From: Steinernema hermaphroditum
Taxonomy: Eukaryota > Nematoda > Chromadorea > Rhabditida > Steinernematidae
NCBI GenBank assembly: GCA_030435675.1
Contig: CM059623.1
Span: forward strand, 6,846,012-6,910,011
Length of the DNA stretch: 64,000 nucleotides
Direction: 5' to 3'
Part shown: piece after piece, positions 44,405 to 55,647 of the stretch
Position numbering within the stretch: the first letter of the stretch is position 1
How the letters are laid out: every line of letters begins with the position of its first letter
Made by a program: the position numbers and the translations under genes
The notes under the pieces: model-generated
Database searches by the model: none
Seen by the model: the letters and a program-made list of their open reading frames with translations, nothing else
What the model was told of the DNA's origin: nothing

Positions 44405-47400
44405 ATGGCCGGATCGACTATACGACGTTTCTGGAGGGTTGCGGACGTGAAAGCAAACGGCACTATTCCCCTCGCGGTGTACCGTTCGCAGCGCTCAGAA
44501 CTTCGTGTAGCTGTGGCTGATGTTGCGGGGCCGATGGTGAAGGGACTTATCTCGTTCGGTTAGAATCATGTGTATTATCAATTTTCTTACTGTATGCAAT
44601 TTAGCCACAGAGACGAATAGCGACGATGGCCTTCCTCATACCCTCGAACACTTAGTTTTCATGGGAAGCTCGAAGTACCCCTGGAAGGGCGTCTTGGATA
44701 TTATTGCTAATCGATGTTTGGCGTCGGGCACAAACGCGTGGACGGATCAGGATCACACTGCATACACCCTAACAACATTAGGAAGCAGCGGTTTCCTGAA
44801 GGTTTTGCCGGTCTACATGGACCACGTTCTTGCACCCACGTTGACGGTATAGCTGAAAGATTGACAATTGTGCAAGAAATCTTGTTTAGGATGCTCAGTA
44901 TGCCACTGAAGTGCACCATATTAATGGCGAAGGCGAAGATGCCGGAGTTGTTTACAGCGAGATGCAGAACTACGAGTCGGACATGGAATCAATGGTGTCG
45001 TGGACGAGAAAGAAGATGATGTATCCTCCCAGTAACAGCTATTCTGTGGAGACCGGTAAGGTGTATGGTGGCGTAGCAATAAACTAAGGATAATTTAGGT
45101 GGGCGACTGGAGAACCTGCGCACTTCGTGCAGCAACGAGAAAGTTCGCGAATTCCACAAAAAGTTTTACCACCTTAGCAATATGATGATCGTAGTATGTG
45201 GTCCTGTGAATCACGAGGAACTCCTGTCAGTTGTTGAATCGTGTGAGGAGCGCTTTATTTCCAAGATTCCGAAAGATTTCCGGAAACCATTTGCTTCGGA
45301 GATTCCCAGTTTGCAAGAATCCCAACTGAAGAAGATTGACTGCCCCGCTGATGAATCTGTAACCGGTATTGTGGAGATCGCATGGTTCGGCCCCAAAGCC
45401 TCCGAATTGTACGAAGTGTCAGCTCTGTCCGTTCTTTCTGATTACTTGCGTGATACGGCCGTGTCTCCACTTGAGAAAGATTTTGTCCAACTGGAGGATC
45501 CTTTGTGTAGTCATATCAACCTGTCTATGGATGAACAAACTAAGTGCACGTTGGTCATGGAGTTCTCGGGGGTTCCGGTGGATAAGCTCGATTTGGTCAA
45601 AGACAGGTAAGTTCTTATCCGCTCATCAGCACACCTCTGCTTAGATTCTTTGACAAAACTTTGTTCGAACACGCAGATCCGGCGAAGTTTGACATGAACC
45701 GCATGCTGTTTCTGATAAATCAATCGATTCTGAAATGTCACACCAAAATGGAAACTGATGGACACAACCAGATCTTTCACACCTTGATCGGACATCAGTT
45801 GTATGGTGACCATAGCCTTTCCGAACAAGATTTGCATGTTCGCATGAACGCGGTCGACACGCTGAAGAAGCTCTCTACCGAACCGGCTTCATTCTGGAGC
45901 AATTTGATGCAGAAGTACTTCGGAAAGCCTCACGTGTGCGTGGTTGGCGTTCCTAGTGAGGAGCTCGTCGGTGTTCTTGAGGAAAAAGTGAGCTTCACGC
46001 AGAAAGGCTTTATTAATATGAGGAATGTTAGGAACAAAAGCGTTTGGATGAACAGAAGAAAACACTGGGTAAGGATGGTCTGCTGAACTGCAAGAATAAG
46101 CTCGACTGTGCAAACAAGGCAAATACGGTATGTTAGTAACGCGTTCTGGAAGTAATCGCGATTTAGGAAAACAAGCCAACACCGGATGTTCTCAAGGAGC
46201 TCATAGTGCAGGATCTGGAGAAGTTCAACGTCTTCGATATTAAATTAACAGATAACTTTGGGAACTGCGATGCACCAGCTCTCATCGGAAAATTCCCTGT
46301 GCCCACGTACCTGCATGACGGACCCAGCAAATTTATTGAGGTTATTTCAACGATCCGGTAGATTTGCAATCTAATTTTTCCAGCTGCACGTGCTGATGGA
46401 TACGTCCGAAATTCCTTTCGAGCTGCGAAAGTTCCTGATGCTTTGGTTCGAAGTTATGTTTGAGTCCCCAGCCATGGTTGACGGAAAAGTGCTTCCCTAC
46501 GAGCAGGTTTCCGTTCTTGCAACAAAAGACCTTATCTCGCAATCGATCGGTCTTGGGGTGTCGGGCTACTTCGATCGTTTTGTCACTATGAGGGTTAAAG
46601 TTGGTGTCGTGTTCATATTCGTAAGCGTATTTCTGAAATCTAGGTGGAGGCTAAACAACTGGACAATGCAGCAAAGTGGCTCGATATCTACTTGAAGGGG
46701 GTGGTCTTCGACGGGGAGCGTCTCAAGGTCGCCTTGAACAAGCTCATCAAACACGCAGATGAACTGTAAGTTCCATCTTCTTCTTTCTCACAAACCAAGC
46801 GTGCGTTTTTAGGCGCCGCGACGGTTCCTCGGTTGTCAACCACTTGCACTCCCGTTCTATCCACAGTGACGGTATGCAAGTTCTACCTACGGAATTTGAC
46901 TGATTGGACGGCGTTTTCAGAATCTAATGCAGCTGTCTACAGTATGCTCAGCTTGCAGAAGTTCCACGAAAAGTTGTTGAAGGAGAAGAGCGCCAACATC
47001 GTCGAACGCCTGACACAGCTGCGCGACATGGTTTTGGCGGCTCCTGTGAATGTACACCTAGTGTGCGACAAGGAAGAAGTGCAAAAGCACGGCGTAGGAT
47101 CGGATGACATGTGGGAGTTCCTCAAGCACAGTAGCGGCGATGTGCAGAACGGAAACTCGGACAATTACTGTTCACACAAGAAATTGCAGTGTGTAGTCGG
47201 CGAGGAAATTATTTGGGATCGCTTCGAGGGCGGTAGTCAAAGGGCGATCGGAATCGGCGCCACTGAGTCGTCGTTCTTGAAGCAATCAGCCATGTTTCCA
47301 GAAGGATGGGACGGGGAGAGCACTATGGAAACGCTGCTTCTGGCGCAGTATTTGAGTCAGTGTGAAGGTCCTCTTTGGAGAGCTGTTCGCGGCAAAGGAC

Positions 47401-47948
47401 TGGCCTATGGAGCCAACATCTACGTCATGCCTGACAAGCATCTGCTGACTTGCTCTCTTTACCGCTGCTCGCAAACTACGGAAGCATACGACGTGACGAA
47501 ACGCATTGTGGTGAGAGTGGATCCTTTTTCCGTCCTACCTTAACTTTCTGTTTCAGAAGGAAGTTTTGTCCAGCAAATCTTTCGAGGAATCCGAATTTGA
47601 AGCCGCCAAACGGAGCTTGATCTGCGAGCTCTTTGAAAGTCGTGATACAGTTAAGACAGCTGCCAAGGAATCCATTGTTGGAACTCTGAGAAACACTAGC
47701 ACTTCGTTCCTCAAGTAAGGATACGCTTTCGATAGGATATGTTAACAACTGACTTTAGTGACTTTGCAAAACGCATTTGGGATGCAACTGCCGAACAGGT
47801 GTTTGAGAAGGGCGGACCTCATCTTGAAGCACTCTTCGATGATTCGAAGAGCGTCCGTTCCATCGTTGTCCACCCCTCAAAGCTGAAAGAAATTGAAGGT
47901 CACTTCAAAGGTATCCGCGCCATTCCCTTGAAAAGTCTCCAGATCTAA
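44405..47948 (+). CDS. M16 family zinc metallopeptidase (YOL098C/C05D11.1 type)
   Basis: Pitrilysin-clan peptidase with the inverted zinc motif HxxEH (GLPHTLEHLVFMGS). The third zinc ligand Glu lies in GVVYSEMQNYESDM about 75 residues later, and the family's NAWTDQDHTAYTL and YPPSNSYSVETGG follow. The ATG at 44405 follows a GATGTTTAG acceptor, 216 bp after vps-16. Later domains include TGIVEIAWFGPK, FGKPHVCVVGVP, WSQ-like VVGEEIIWDRFEGG, YLSQCEGPLWRAVRGKGLAY (second M16 half with the substrate-binding R and Y) and end PLKSLQI. About 1,000 aa with many introns. The overall layout fits the large cytosolic M16C group found in fungi and C. elegans rather than insulysin proper. Confidence 0.88.
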
Positions 47949-48249
47949 ACGTTGTTGATTTCCGTGTTTTCAGTTTTGTAGAATTTCCGGTCAAATTAAT
48001 TGTTGTGTTTCGTGTTGGCACTGTTCGCTCTGTTTGGTTCATCGCACATGGCTGGGCGTGTGCACCCTGGAATTCTTATCCTTTTCTTCTGAATTTTCTT
48101 GGTCATTGATGGGTCCAGAGATATTTCTCCGAGGACGACATAGAACATAAGGGAGAACCTCAGGCAAGATCTGCTCACATCACCAAGACGGTCGATGCTG
48201 TGCAACGAGCTCACCACCTCGACTTTATCGCAAGAACAATTTACAATTT
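47949..48249. other. convergent 3' region
   Basis: About 300 bp between the M16 peptidase and YJU2 stop codons. Both 3' UTRs must lie here. No other feature seen. Confidence 0.5.
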
Positions 48250-49164
48250 TTAGTCGGAGTCCGAATAGCTGCACAGTGGAAGGGGGTCTGCGCGCTTCTT
48301 CTTGATTTTCTCTTGCTGTGTTGGCGGTTCTTCTTTCTTTCTCTTCTTCACAACGACGCCTTTCAAGAGTTTCTTCTGTGACGACTCCTGGACTTCGGGT
48401 TTCTTCTGATAAGGGATGCTCCCACTAAAGGAAGGCTTCGCTTCCACTTCGGCGACGGCCTTCTTCTTGTCGCTCATAATTCTCTGGATCAGCTCTTCAT
48501 CTCTCTGTTCCTGTTCCTTCAGCATCTCGTTCGTCGATTTGCCAACTTCGAGCACTGTGAGAGCGTCCACTCCCTCGTTGCGGCGACTGATCTCTTGCAA
48601 ATCCTCGATCTTCCCCATAGCTTCCATTTCAGCACGACTGGCTTTTGTACGCTTTTCTAGCATTTTCATCTGGTCTTTCGACTCCTCCTCCTCTCGCAAC
48701 TCTTTCTCTTTCTCCTGTTGCTGGAAGAGCTTTACAGCCTCAAATAGACGGGTTGCACCATGCTCTTGCTGATAGTCACAGTTCTCGAGATCCGTCTTGA
48801 AGGTGATGTCCGCTGCGCAACTTGGGCATCTAGAATGCGAACAGTTAACATCAAGGGGGCAAATACCTACCTGAAGTAAAATCGAAAGATTTTCAACCCT
48901 AGGTAATTTTCGCCTTCCGCAGTTTCTCGCCGCATATTGAACTTCTTCCCTTTGTAGATGTATTCATTGCAAGTGTTGCACTGCATATTGTACGGCGCCA
49001 TGACACGCTGAACAAACTGGTGGTTCCGTCGACCCTTCGCTTTTGGAATCTTCGAAGGATCGAAGTCGGGAGGGTAGTACTTCTGAAAACGTAGCAGTTG
49101 CCTGAATCGTTCCAGTGCGGACAATAAAGCGTACCTGGAAGACCTTTCGTTCCGTTCCAGTCAT
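48250..49164 (-). CDS. pre-mRNA splicing factor YJU2 (CCDC94)
   Basis: Branching factor that stabilises the catalytic spliceosome before the first step. The start is at 49162-49164: [10 protein letters not shown] is joined by a 52-nt intron (49083-49134) to [23 protein letters not shown] and CPSC form the zinc site around [13 protein letters not shown] [16 protein letters not shown] and [11 protein letters not shown]. Next come [20 protein letters not shown], a long acidic/basic coiled coil ([20 protein letters not shown]) and a Lys-rich tail ending CSYSDSD. About 285 aa. It lies 170 bp downstream of the TFIIH p34 gene on the same strand, so it is probably the second cistron of an operon. Confidence 0.93.
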
Positions 49165-49334
49165 TTTGCTAGCTTATATGACCTTAAAAGCGAACATTCA
49201 GATTAAATGAACATCATAAGTCAATGTAAGGCTTCAAATAGCGTAATATGGGCAATCCGACCTAGTTCAAGACACGACGTCATAAAGCAAACATCCCCAT
49301 CCTTTTATACAAACAATGTCGAACAACAGAGCTT

Positions 49335-50312
49335 CTAAGATCCCAGATCATCAGCAGCCTTGCGCTTTTTTGGTCTTACTAGCTTTTTCGGAGGCGCTAT
49401 CTTCAGCTTATACACGGACTTGCACACCGAACAGATGGGCGTAAACCGGCATTGTACCGCAAGACATACGGTACACACCCAGGCAATGCAAACGTTTTCA
49501 CCGTGGCAATGGCAAATTGCACTGTAATCCACTTCCGAGAGCTCTGGCTTGTTGAAATTCGATCGCTGACTGGCATCTGGAAACATGTACATCTGAAAAC
49601 AAAGGATATAGATAACACCGCCACCTCTGATCACAATTACCATTAAATCGACCAGTATTGCCTCAATATTTTCGATAAACACATAGCTTCCTCCGGTTAT
49701 ATCGCACGCTTGCTGCAAAGTCGGCGGACCGCGTATCAAGGAAGCCACATCGATTAGGATGTCAAGCTTCTGCACGGCGAAAAAGAGGTTCATCAGCTTT
49801 CCCATCTCGGATCCATAGCTTTCACTGCTATTGATCAGTAGAATACGGCCTGACTGACATGTGTTCTCTCTCTTGTACCTCGCTATTTCTAAAAATAACG
49901 CAATTTAAGCAGCCAAAAATGGACATGACGTACGACAAGAGGCGATGCTCACGGCGGCTGCATAACTGGTGGAAAGGGAGCAGGTGGGATTACCGTTGCA
50001 CGCAGAGTGCTCCAACGCGGAGCTCACGGCTTCCCACGCCTTCTCTTGGAGATCGCAGAATAGGTCCAGCGACGAATCAAATACAATTGGACTCTGTTTG
50101 GGGTTCCTGTCCTCGGGAGCGCCTGAGACCAGGAACAACAGTCGATTTCCGATGGAAACGCTGAGATGCGACGTGCAAAGGGCGAGAACATCGCTGATCA
50201 GGGAGGTCTGCAGCCTTGAAGCTTCTTCGGGGCCGCTGAAGGCGGACTGATCGAGCACACGCCCAAGGCTGATGGCGTTACAGTCGAAGATGACACACAG
50301 TAGGTCACTCAT
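49335..50312 (-). CDS. TFIIH core subunit p34 (GTF2H3/TFB4)
   Basis: VWA-fold subunit of TFIIH, needed for transcription initiation and nucleotide excision repair. The start MSDLLCVIFDCNAISLGRVL is at 50310-50312. ISDVLALCTSHLSVSIGNRL and LLFLVSGAP follow. After an intron at 49891-49933 come TCQSGRILLINSSESYGSEM, LMNLFFAVQKLDILIDV and LQQACDITGGSYVFIENI (strong family block). A second intron (about 49592-49636) precedes MYMFPDASQRSNFN, and the C-terminal C4 zinc finger region is ICHCHGENVCIAWVCTVCLA with CRFTPICSVC. It ends with a Lys-rich tail. Family length is about 300 aa, as here. Confidence 0.92.
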
Positions 50313-50760
50313 CACCCAGCGTTGTTCTCTGGAATCGAAAAAACTCGTGAATATAAGCGAATCGACAGAGGAAGAGAAAAAAAAGTGAATAAACGAGCAA
50401 ACGCGAACTGACTCAGCTTCAATTGCGAAAATAAGAAGTGCCAAATCTAATACATCTCGGACGGTCGTCCGAACCTTTATATATAGTCCATTTCCTCTGC
50501 GAAGCACTACGTGCAGGGATGGGCAATAGGTCGCTACGATTTGGGGGCGGTTGGTTACCATTCGGAGCCGACCGTCTGCGCGGAGCGGTGCGATATAAGC
50601 GCAGACGACAAGAGAAATGGCTTCGTTTATCAACGTATCCGATGACGGAGTACAGGTTCAGGGCACTTGCGCCGCAGGGAAATCGTGGTGGGACCACTTA
50701 CTTGTAGTCCCATCTCAGCCGCGTTTGTTAAATTTTTATAATGACGATCGGGTTTTTTTC
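50313..50760. other. upstream region of the TFIIH p34 gene
   Basis: No gene supported. Contains TTTATATATAGTCCATTTCC at about 50477, which resembles the end of the dispersed TATAGTCCATTT repeat, so an old fragment of it may be present. Confidence 0.45.
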
Positions 50761-50763
50761 TTC

Positions 50764-51500
50764 AGCATCTTGTAGAGGAGAAAAATTCACTATGAGCTGA
50801 CTATGTGTCTTAAATACGAAGCTGACTTGAAAAAGCTGATTTCGAGATTCAAATGTCAAATGTTTGGACCTCGTTTTAGGGCACTTCCCATTCACGGGGG
50901 GGGGTATATAACCCCATATATTCTTGTACTCCATAGTGTGCTCTACAAGAATACATTCACCGTTTGTTTTGTTCTTTGGATCATTTTTATGGAATTATTT
51001 AGTCTGGAACACTATAAAACAACGTAAGGGGTCTTAAAACATCGACCTTGCTGTTAGGGGGGAATTGTTTTTACCGATGTCCTGCGATCTAGCCAGTCGT
51101 ATTCAGCATACACTCATCTACAACAATATGCATAAGGCTCTGAAGTCACACTTGTCGTCGGCGTGTAAAAGTACTCTGATAATAGGATCATAAATTTCCG
51201 TCAAAAGTACCGTAATCGTTTGACTTAGTTTTAGGTCCTTTTTCGGTGACCGGGGGGGGGGGGATGACCCTACCCAGTCCTGTTCGCCATCGAGTCCTCT
51301 ACAAGACTGTATGCACCGTTTGGTGTGCCCCTTGGCCCGAAATTGAGTAAAAGTCGAAAAGTATTAAAAAAGTCGATTTTACAATTTCGACCTGTTCCGA
51401 GGGTAGTGACTCTGCGTAGATCCCTCGTGACCCCACTTACACTGTTCAGAATTGTCTCCTCTACAAAATGATGTATAACATTCGGCAGTTTCAGCAAGCC
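50764..51500. repeat. diverged ~177-bp tandem satellite, four visible units
   Basis: The block CTCTACAAGA(A/C)T(G/A)(T/C)AT(G/T)CACCGTTTG recurs with divergence at about 50941, 51117 (CATCTACAACAATATGCAT), 51298 and 51471 (CTCTACAAAATGATGTAT). That is a spacing of about 176, 181 and 173 bp. Each copy is preceded by a C-rich stretch and an AGT/TTC block. Two units carry G runs (9 G at about 50897, 12 G at about 51251). Confidence 0.7.
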
Positions 51501-52192
51501 TTAAGGTGTAAAAGTGGTCAAAACCACGACCAATTGCCCCTAAGTGCTCCCGCAACGATATCCCTGACTGATCATGCCGTCGCTCCAAGAGCGACCTTTG
51601 CCCATCCCTGACTACGTGCTTCTCCGCGAAAAAGCTTATTTCAGCTCCGCTCTGAACAGCTGACCCCCCGAATACCATATATCTCCGGTCTAATACCGCC
51701 TTCCACATACAGTCAGAGGAAAGGCGAGCCGTGGAGAATTCAATACACCAACAACAGTAGGTGAACGTTTACTGAGTTCAAAACGCAAGCAGACTAAAGT
51801 GCGCAATCTACCAAAAGGAAGTAGAAGTCGAAGGGGGAGACCGGACTGTTAAATACAGAATTATCGAAGCTTGAGGGAGTGAATAGCACGGATCCCTTTT
51901 GCACGAGGATAAAATCCTTCACAAAACCATGCCAGCCTTCCCCATTCCACACCGACGGAAAAATATGATGCGATGGCCACCAAGGTACACCCAACACTCC
52001 TTTCCCTCTACTCTGCATCAGATGAATCACTGCCAATGGAATTAGATTGGGTGGTGGGACGGCCCACACGAACTCATCCTGTCATGATGACGCGAATGCA
52101 TTCACTCCCTCAGAATGAAAATCCGCACATCACGAAAGGAATCGTGGACACTTTCTGTTCCAGCTGCTGGCGAAGACGTCAATCGTCGGAAC

Positions 52193-52470
52193 CAGGGTTG
52201 TGCGGAACAATGCGTGTGTCCGGAACCGGAAGAAACGGCTCGAGGCGGGTTCGAATCCACCCTGAGGACTGACATTTTTATCTTCGGTCATTTTCATTTG
52301 ACGCTAGTCGCAAAGTTTTTCTTCTGTCTATTTATGTCAAAAGAAAAACTACGTTAATAAAATGGCTGTCTTAAACCGACGATAAAAATGTTTGGTCTCA
52401 GGGGGGGTTCGAACCCGCCTCGAGCCGTTTCTTCCGGTTCCGACTTCCGGATTACTTCCGCACAACCCTG
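52193..52470. mobile_element. hAT-like MITE, 278 bp
   Basis: Inverted ends begin CAGGGTTGTGCGGAA, the CAGGG start typical of hAT elements. They are about 75 bp long and share GGAACCGGAAGAAACGGCTC and GAGGCGGGTTCGAA. The flanks carry the 8-bp duplication GTCGGAAC (52185-52192 and 52471-52478). It has no coding capacity. It sits inside the DIRS/PAT-type polyprotein. Confidence 0.93.
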
Positions 52471-55271
52471 GTCGGAACGCCCCAAGTTTCACAACAAAGC
52501 TGAAAAACTTCGTCCCGAATTCCCCAATCGTTCCTATCCAAAAATCTACTCGCCTCGTCCGCGATAACATTCTCCTCGCGCGGTCCCATACCGGACAAAT
52601 CTCTGAGCCGATGCTCTCAGCAAATTCGAAAATACCTGTGGCAAGATCCTGTAACTGAGGAACTGAACTACCCTTGCCGATTATACTGACTGCGCCTTTA
52701 TTATCGACCTGCACTAAAATTCGCGCAAGTGACAGCTCCTCAGCGAAGACTTGCAAGCCGAAAAGTACCGCTGCCAGTTCTCTATATGTACTCGACTCGC
52801 CGCGCTTCCACTCATCGAAGTTGCGAGCACTACGCGAAGTGGAGCCATCGCTGTTCCAACATACAGCTCCCGCTCCACTCGCCGAAGCATCTGTTGCTAG
52901 TCTACGAGACGTTTTTATCCAAGACAATGGTCTCACATTCCTGATAGCCGTATACCGTACCCACCAAATCAAGTCACTAACTTCACCTTCTGACAAGCTA
53001 GCCCGGGATTTAAGGCCTACATCGACCATACTGTTTAAAGCGGCATAAAAACTTCTAGCCTTCAATTGCGCGGCAGGCCCAAAAACATATACCGTCGAGG
53101 CAATATTCCCTGCTAACCTCATTCGCTCAAGCTTCGAAGGCGAGCCTTCAAAAAGAATCCTCTGGCAAGCCTCTTTCAACCGATTTATCCTCTTCTCCGA
53201 AACTTTCACCGTGAAGTTTTGCAAATCGATCTCGTAGCCAAGCCAATTGAGCCGTTGACTAGGCTGCCAATGGCACTTGTGCTCAGCGGTGACTACGCCC
53301 GCACTGGCTAAGTCTGATCTAATCGCAGCTACATATTGTTCGCATTTCCGCCGAGTATTCGCGAAAATAAGACAGTCATCAAGATAAAGCGCACACGAAA
53401 TGCCCTTGTGTCGTGACTCTAGGTCGTGTCTAGGATTCGGAGGCTTAGATGTTTATTGGGTGGCATCAAATAGGATAGGAGCGACCGCCAACGGCGAGCG
53501 CTCCCGCACAAGTGATTAACCAACATTCGGCGGCGCCAATTCTGGCCCGCGCAATTACATTATGCGCAGCTGTCGCTATTGCATTATGCATGTCTCAGCG
53601 CACCACGACACACTCCTCCTCTAATGTGCGAGGACCCTCGAGCATGTCGAAAATTTGAATAGTGCGATGAGACTCACTATATACTACATCAAGAGACAAT
53701 GCGAACGTATTTGTTCTTTTCTTCTCTGGTCCTTGAGCAACGGGAATCCGAATCGCATCTTGTTCGGTTAGTCGTCGTGAGCCGTTCTAGTAGCAGGTCA
53801 AATATCGAGATCGCTTCGTCGCCATTTCATTTTGCCGCAGACGCCAATCGCCAGTTTGCTGGGAACATTGATCCAATCAGGGAAATTTCAGCCGCCATAT
53901 CATCAGTACAGTAACCACTCTTTGGGTATCCAGAATTAACAGTAACAAATAAGACCTAGTGCGAAGCTTTTACAGATTTCAGACGGCTTTCAGAATAAAC
54001 TAGACGATATCAAAGTCGATACAAGATGACAAATAAGGGTGTAGCAGGAACAGGATAGTTGGCCTCAACAAACAATGCCTCGTGCTGTCCATATCTGATA
54101 CCACAGCACTCCAAAATCCTAACGACTAGTCAAACCCATGTTCTCCAGCTTCTATAGTCCCCTGAGACAGAAGCTGGAACGGCGGGGCCTCCATGTCGTG
54201 ACTCTAGGTCGTGTCTAGGATTCGGAGGCTTAGATGTTTATTGGGTGGCATCAAATAGGATAGGAGCGACCGCCAACGGCGAGCGCTCCCGCACAAGTAA
54301 TTAACCAACATTCGGCGGCGCCAATTCTGGCCCGCGCAATTACATTATGCGCAGCTGTCGCTATTGCATAATGCATGTCTCAGCGCACCACGACACTTGC
54401 TCCGCCATCGCTCCACAAGAGGCTTAAACAATTTAGTAAAGAGCATCGGTGCCGAAGAGAGCCCGAATGGTAGGACATTGAAGAAATAGAATTTCCTTCT
54501 CCACTGAATTCCCAAAAACGTCCTATCCTTTTGAGCAATTTCTACCTGGTGGTAACCACTTTTCAGGTCAAAGGACGCCAAAAATCCGTCTTTTGGCAAT
54601 GCAGGAGCAATTAGCTCAAACCGTTCAAAAACGACGGTCTTCCTCTCCAAAAACCGATTAAGCCATGAAAGGTCCACGACTAGCCTGAATCTATCCGAGT
54701 TCTGGTTATACACAACTGTTATAGGGCTCACTACATGAGGTTGGACCTCAGCCTCCGTGATAGCACCCGACACTACCAAGGCTGCCAATTCCGCGTCTAC
54801 AAAAGCGGACTCTCTGTGCGCCGATGTGGAATTTTGCTTAATAAATTTTGGCACCGATTGGCGACTCAGAAAAGGCAGCGCATAGCCTTTCGTTATAACC
54901 TCTATAAGCCACATAGGCGTCCCTATTCTTAGCCAAAACTCTGAATGCAAACGCAACGTACCGATCACTAGACGATCGCTAACTGCCAAAACATCATTGC
55001 CTTGAAAGAGCCGCTCCCTGTGGACAGTTTCGAGCGACATGTCCATAGCTCCTGCACGTGTAGCATAGCTGCCTGGCTGGCGTTGGAGATCTTCCAGTGA
55101 ATCCAATATTCTGCATACCAAGCCATTGCGGTTGCTGCACGAAGCGCTGCTGCATGAGTTGCTGTTGTTGACTGGCCACGATTTCCCATGGATTAATCGC
55201 GACGGCAGGTCGGGACTGGCTGCCGTCGCCTGCTCGAAAGGGTCAAGCCCTCTTTCGCTCAACGGGAACAC
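52349..55271 (-). pseudogene. RT/RNase H polyprotein of the DIRS/PAT-type element, interrupted
   Basis: The upstream frame (to 54396) ends with LFTKLFKPLVERWRSK. The TRIM follows, and the RT resumes at 53404 with SCALYLDDCLIFANTRRKCE and LNWLGYEIDLQNFTVKVSEK. RNase H runs to about 52570 (ESIGSEICPVW). The next conserved block continues in a different phase, then the hAT-like MITE intervenes, and WAVPPPNLIPLAV follows at about 52069. All catalytic YxDD residues are present but the gene is broken at three or more places. Confidence 0.82.
53409..54395 (-). mobile_element. TRIM (miniature LTR retrotransposon), 987 bp
   Basis: Direct terminal repeats of about 201 bp (53409-53610 and 54195-54395) with ends TGTCGTG...CACGACA and 4-bp flanks CTTG (53405-53408 and 54396-54399). 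On the minus strand, TGGAGGCCCCGCCG stands directly after the 5' repeat, a primer-binding-site pattern (TGG start), and AGAGGAGGAG precedes the 3' repeat as a polypurine tract. The internal 580 bp have no coding capacity. The terminal repeats differ by very few bases, so it is a young insertion. Confidence 0.92.
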
Positions 55272-55647
55272 GTGGGTTGTGTGACGACGTGGGCACCGTT
55301 GCCTCTACCTTAGCGAAATCTTGCAACGCTTCATGAACGCACGCCGCATAGGGAATATCCGGCTTCGACTCTCGGTGGATATCGAAGAAGCGGAAAATTT
55401 CGGGCCTCGTGTCACCCTTTTTTAACAGAGAATTTCTGGCTTTCAAACTTGCCATCGCTTCGGCGACATTTGGGATGTCCGCGTGGTCTTCCAACAACGC
55501 GACCACTTCTTCGTTGAAGCGCATCTGAACATCGAGTCGCGATGACTTCAGTGGCTTCGTGGAGCCCTTACGGATCAAATCATTCACTCGCTGATTGTTC
55601 GCGAGAACAAGCTGCTTAATTTCCTCAAGCTTATCCGCTTCTGTCAT
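54990..55647 (-). pseudogene. Gag of the DIRS/PAT-type element with in-frame TGA
   Basis: The frame starts MTEADKLEEIKQLVLANNQR at 55647, is alpha-helical and runs to VPVERKRA, where a TGA stands at about 55243-55245. The same frame then stays open (INPWEIVASQQQQLMQQRFV) and contains a CCHC zinc knuckle, CYTCRSYGHVARNC, ending near 54994. The RT frame overlaps it in another phase. The TGA is either a mutation or a readthrough site. Confidence 0.75.

Larger units (their letters stand above)
51794..55647 (-). mobile_element. DIRS/PAT-type retrotransposon, degenerate, with two nested insertions
   Basis: Minus-strand order gag, reverse transcriptase, RNase H and the following conserved domain. 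The RT has the FDLKSGYHQVEI, FNVLPFGLSSAP and YLDD blocks, with PHVVSPITVVYNQ upstream. RNase H has ATDASASGAGAVCW and ILVQVDNKGAVSIIGKG. Beyond it are WAVPPPNLIPLAV and GVPWWPSHHIFPSVW, blocks typical of this group. I do not see the tyrosine recombinase, so the 3' part is missing. A TRIM (53409-54395) lies inside the RT and a hAT-like MITE (52193-52470) lies after RNase H. A 1-nt indel near 52560 and stop codons near 52100-52130 add further damage. Confidence 0.85.

Noticed and set aside
52240..52260. tRNA T-arm (GGTTCGAATCC) as part of a tRNA gene
   Set aside because: No cloverleaf upstream, and the same sequence is in the inverted ends of a hAT-like MITE with an 8-bp TSD.
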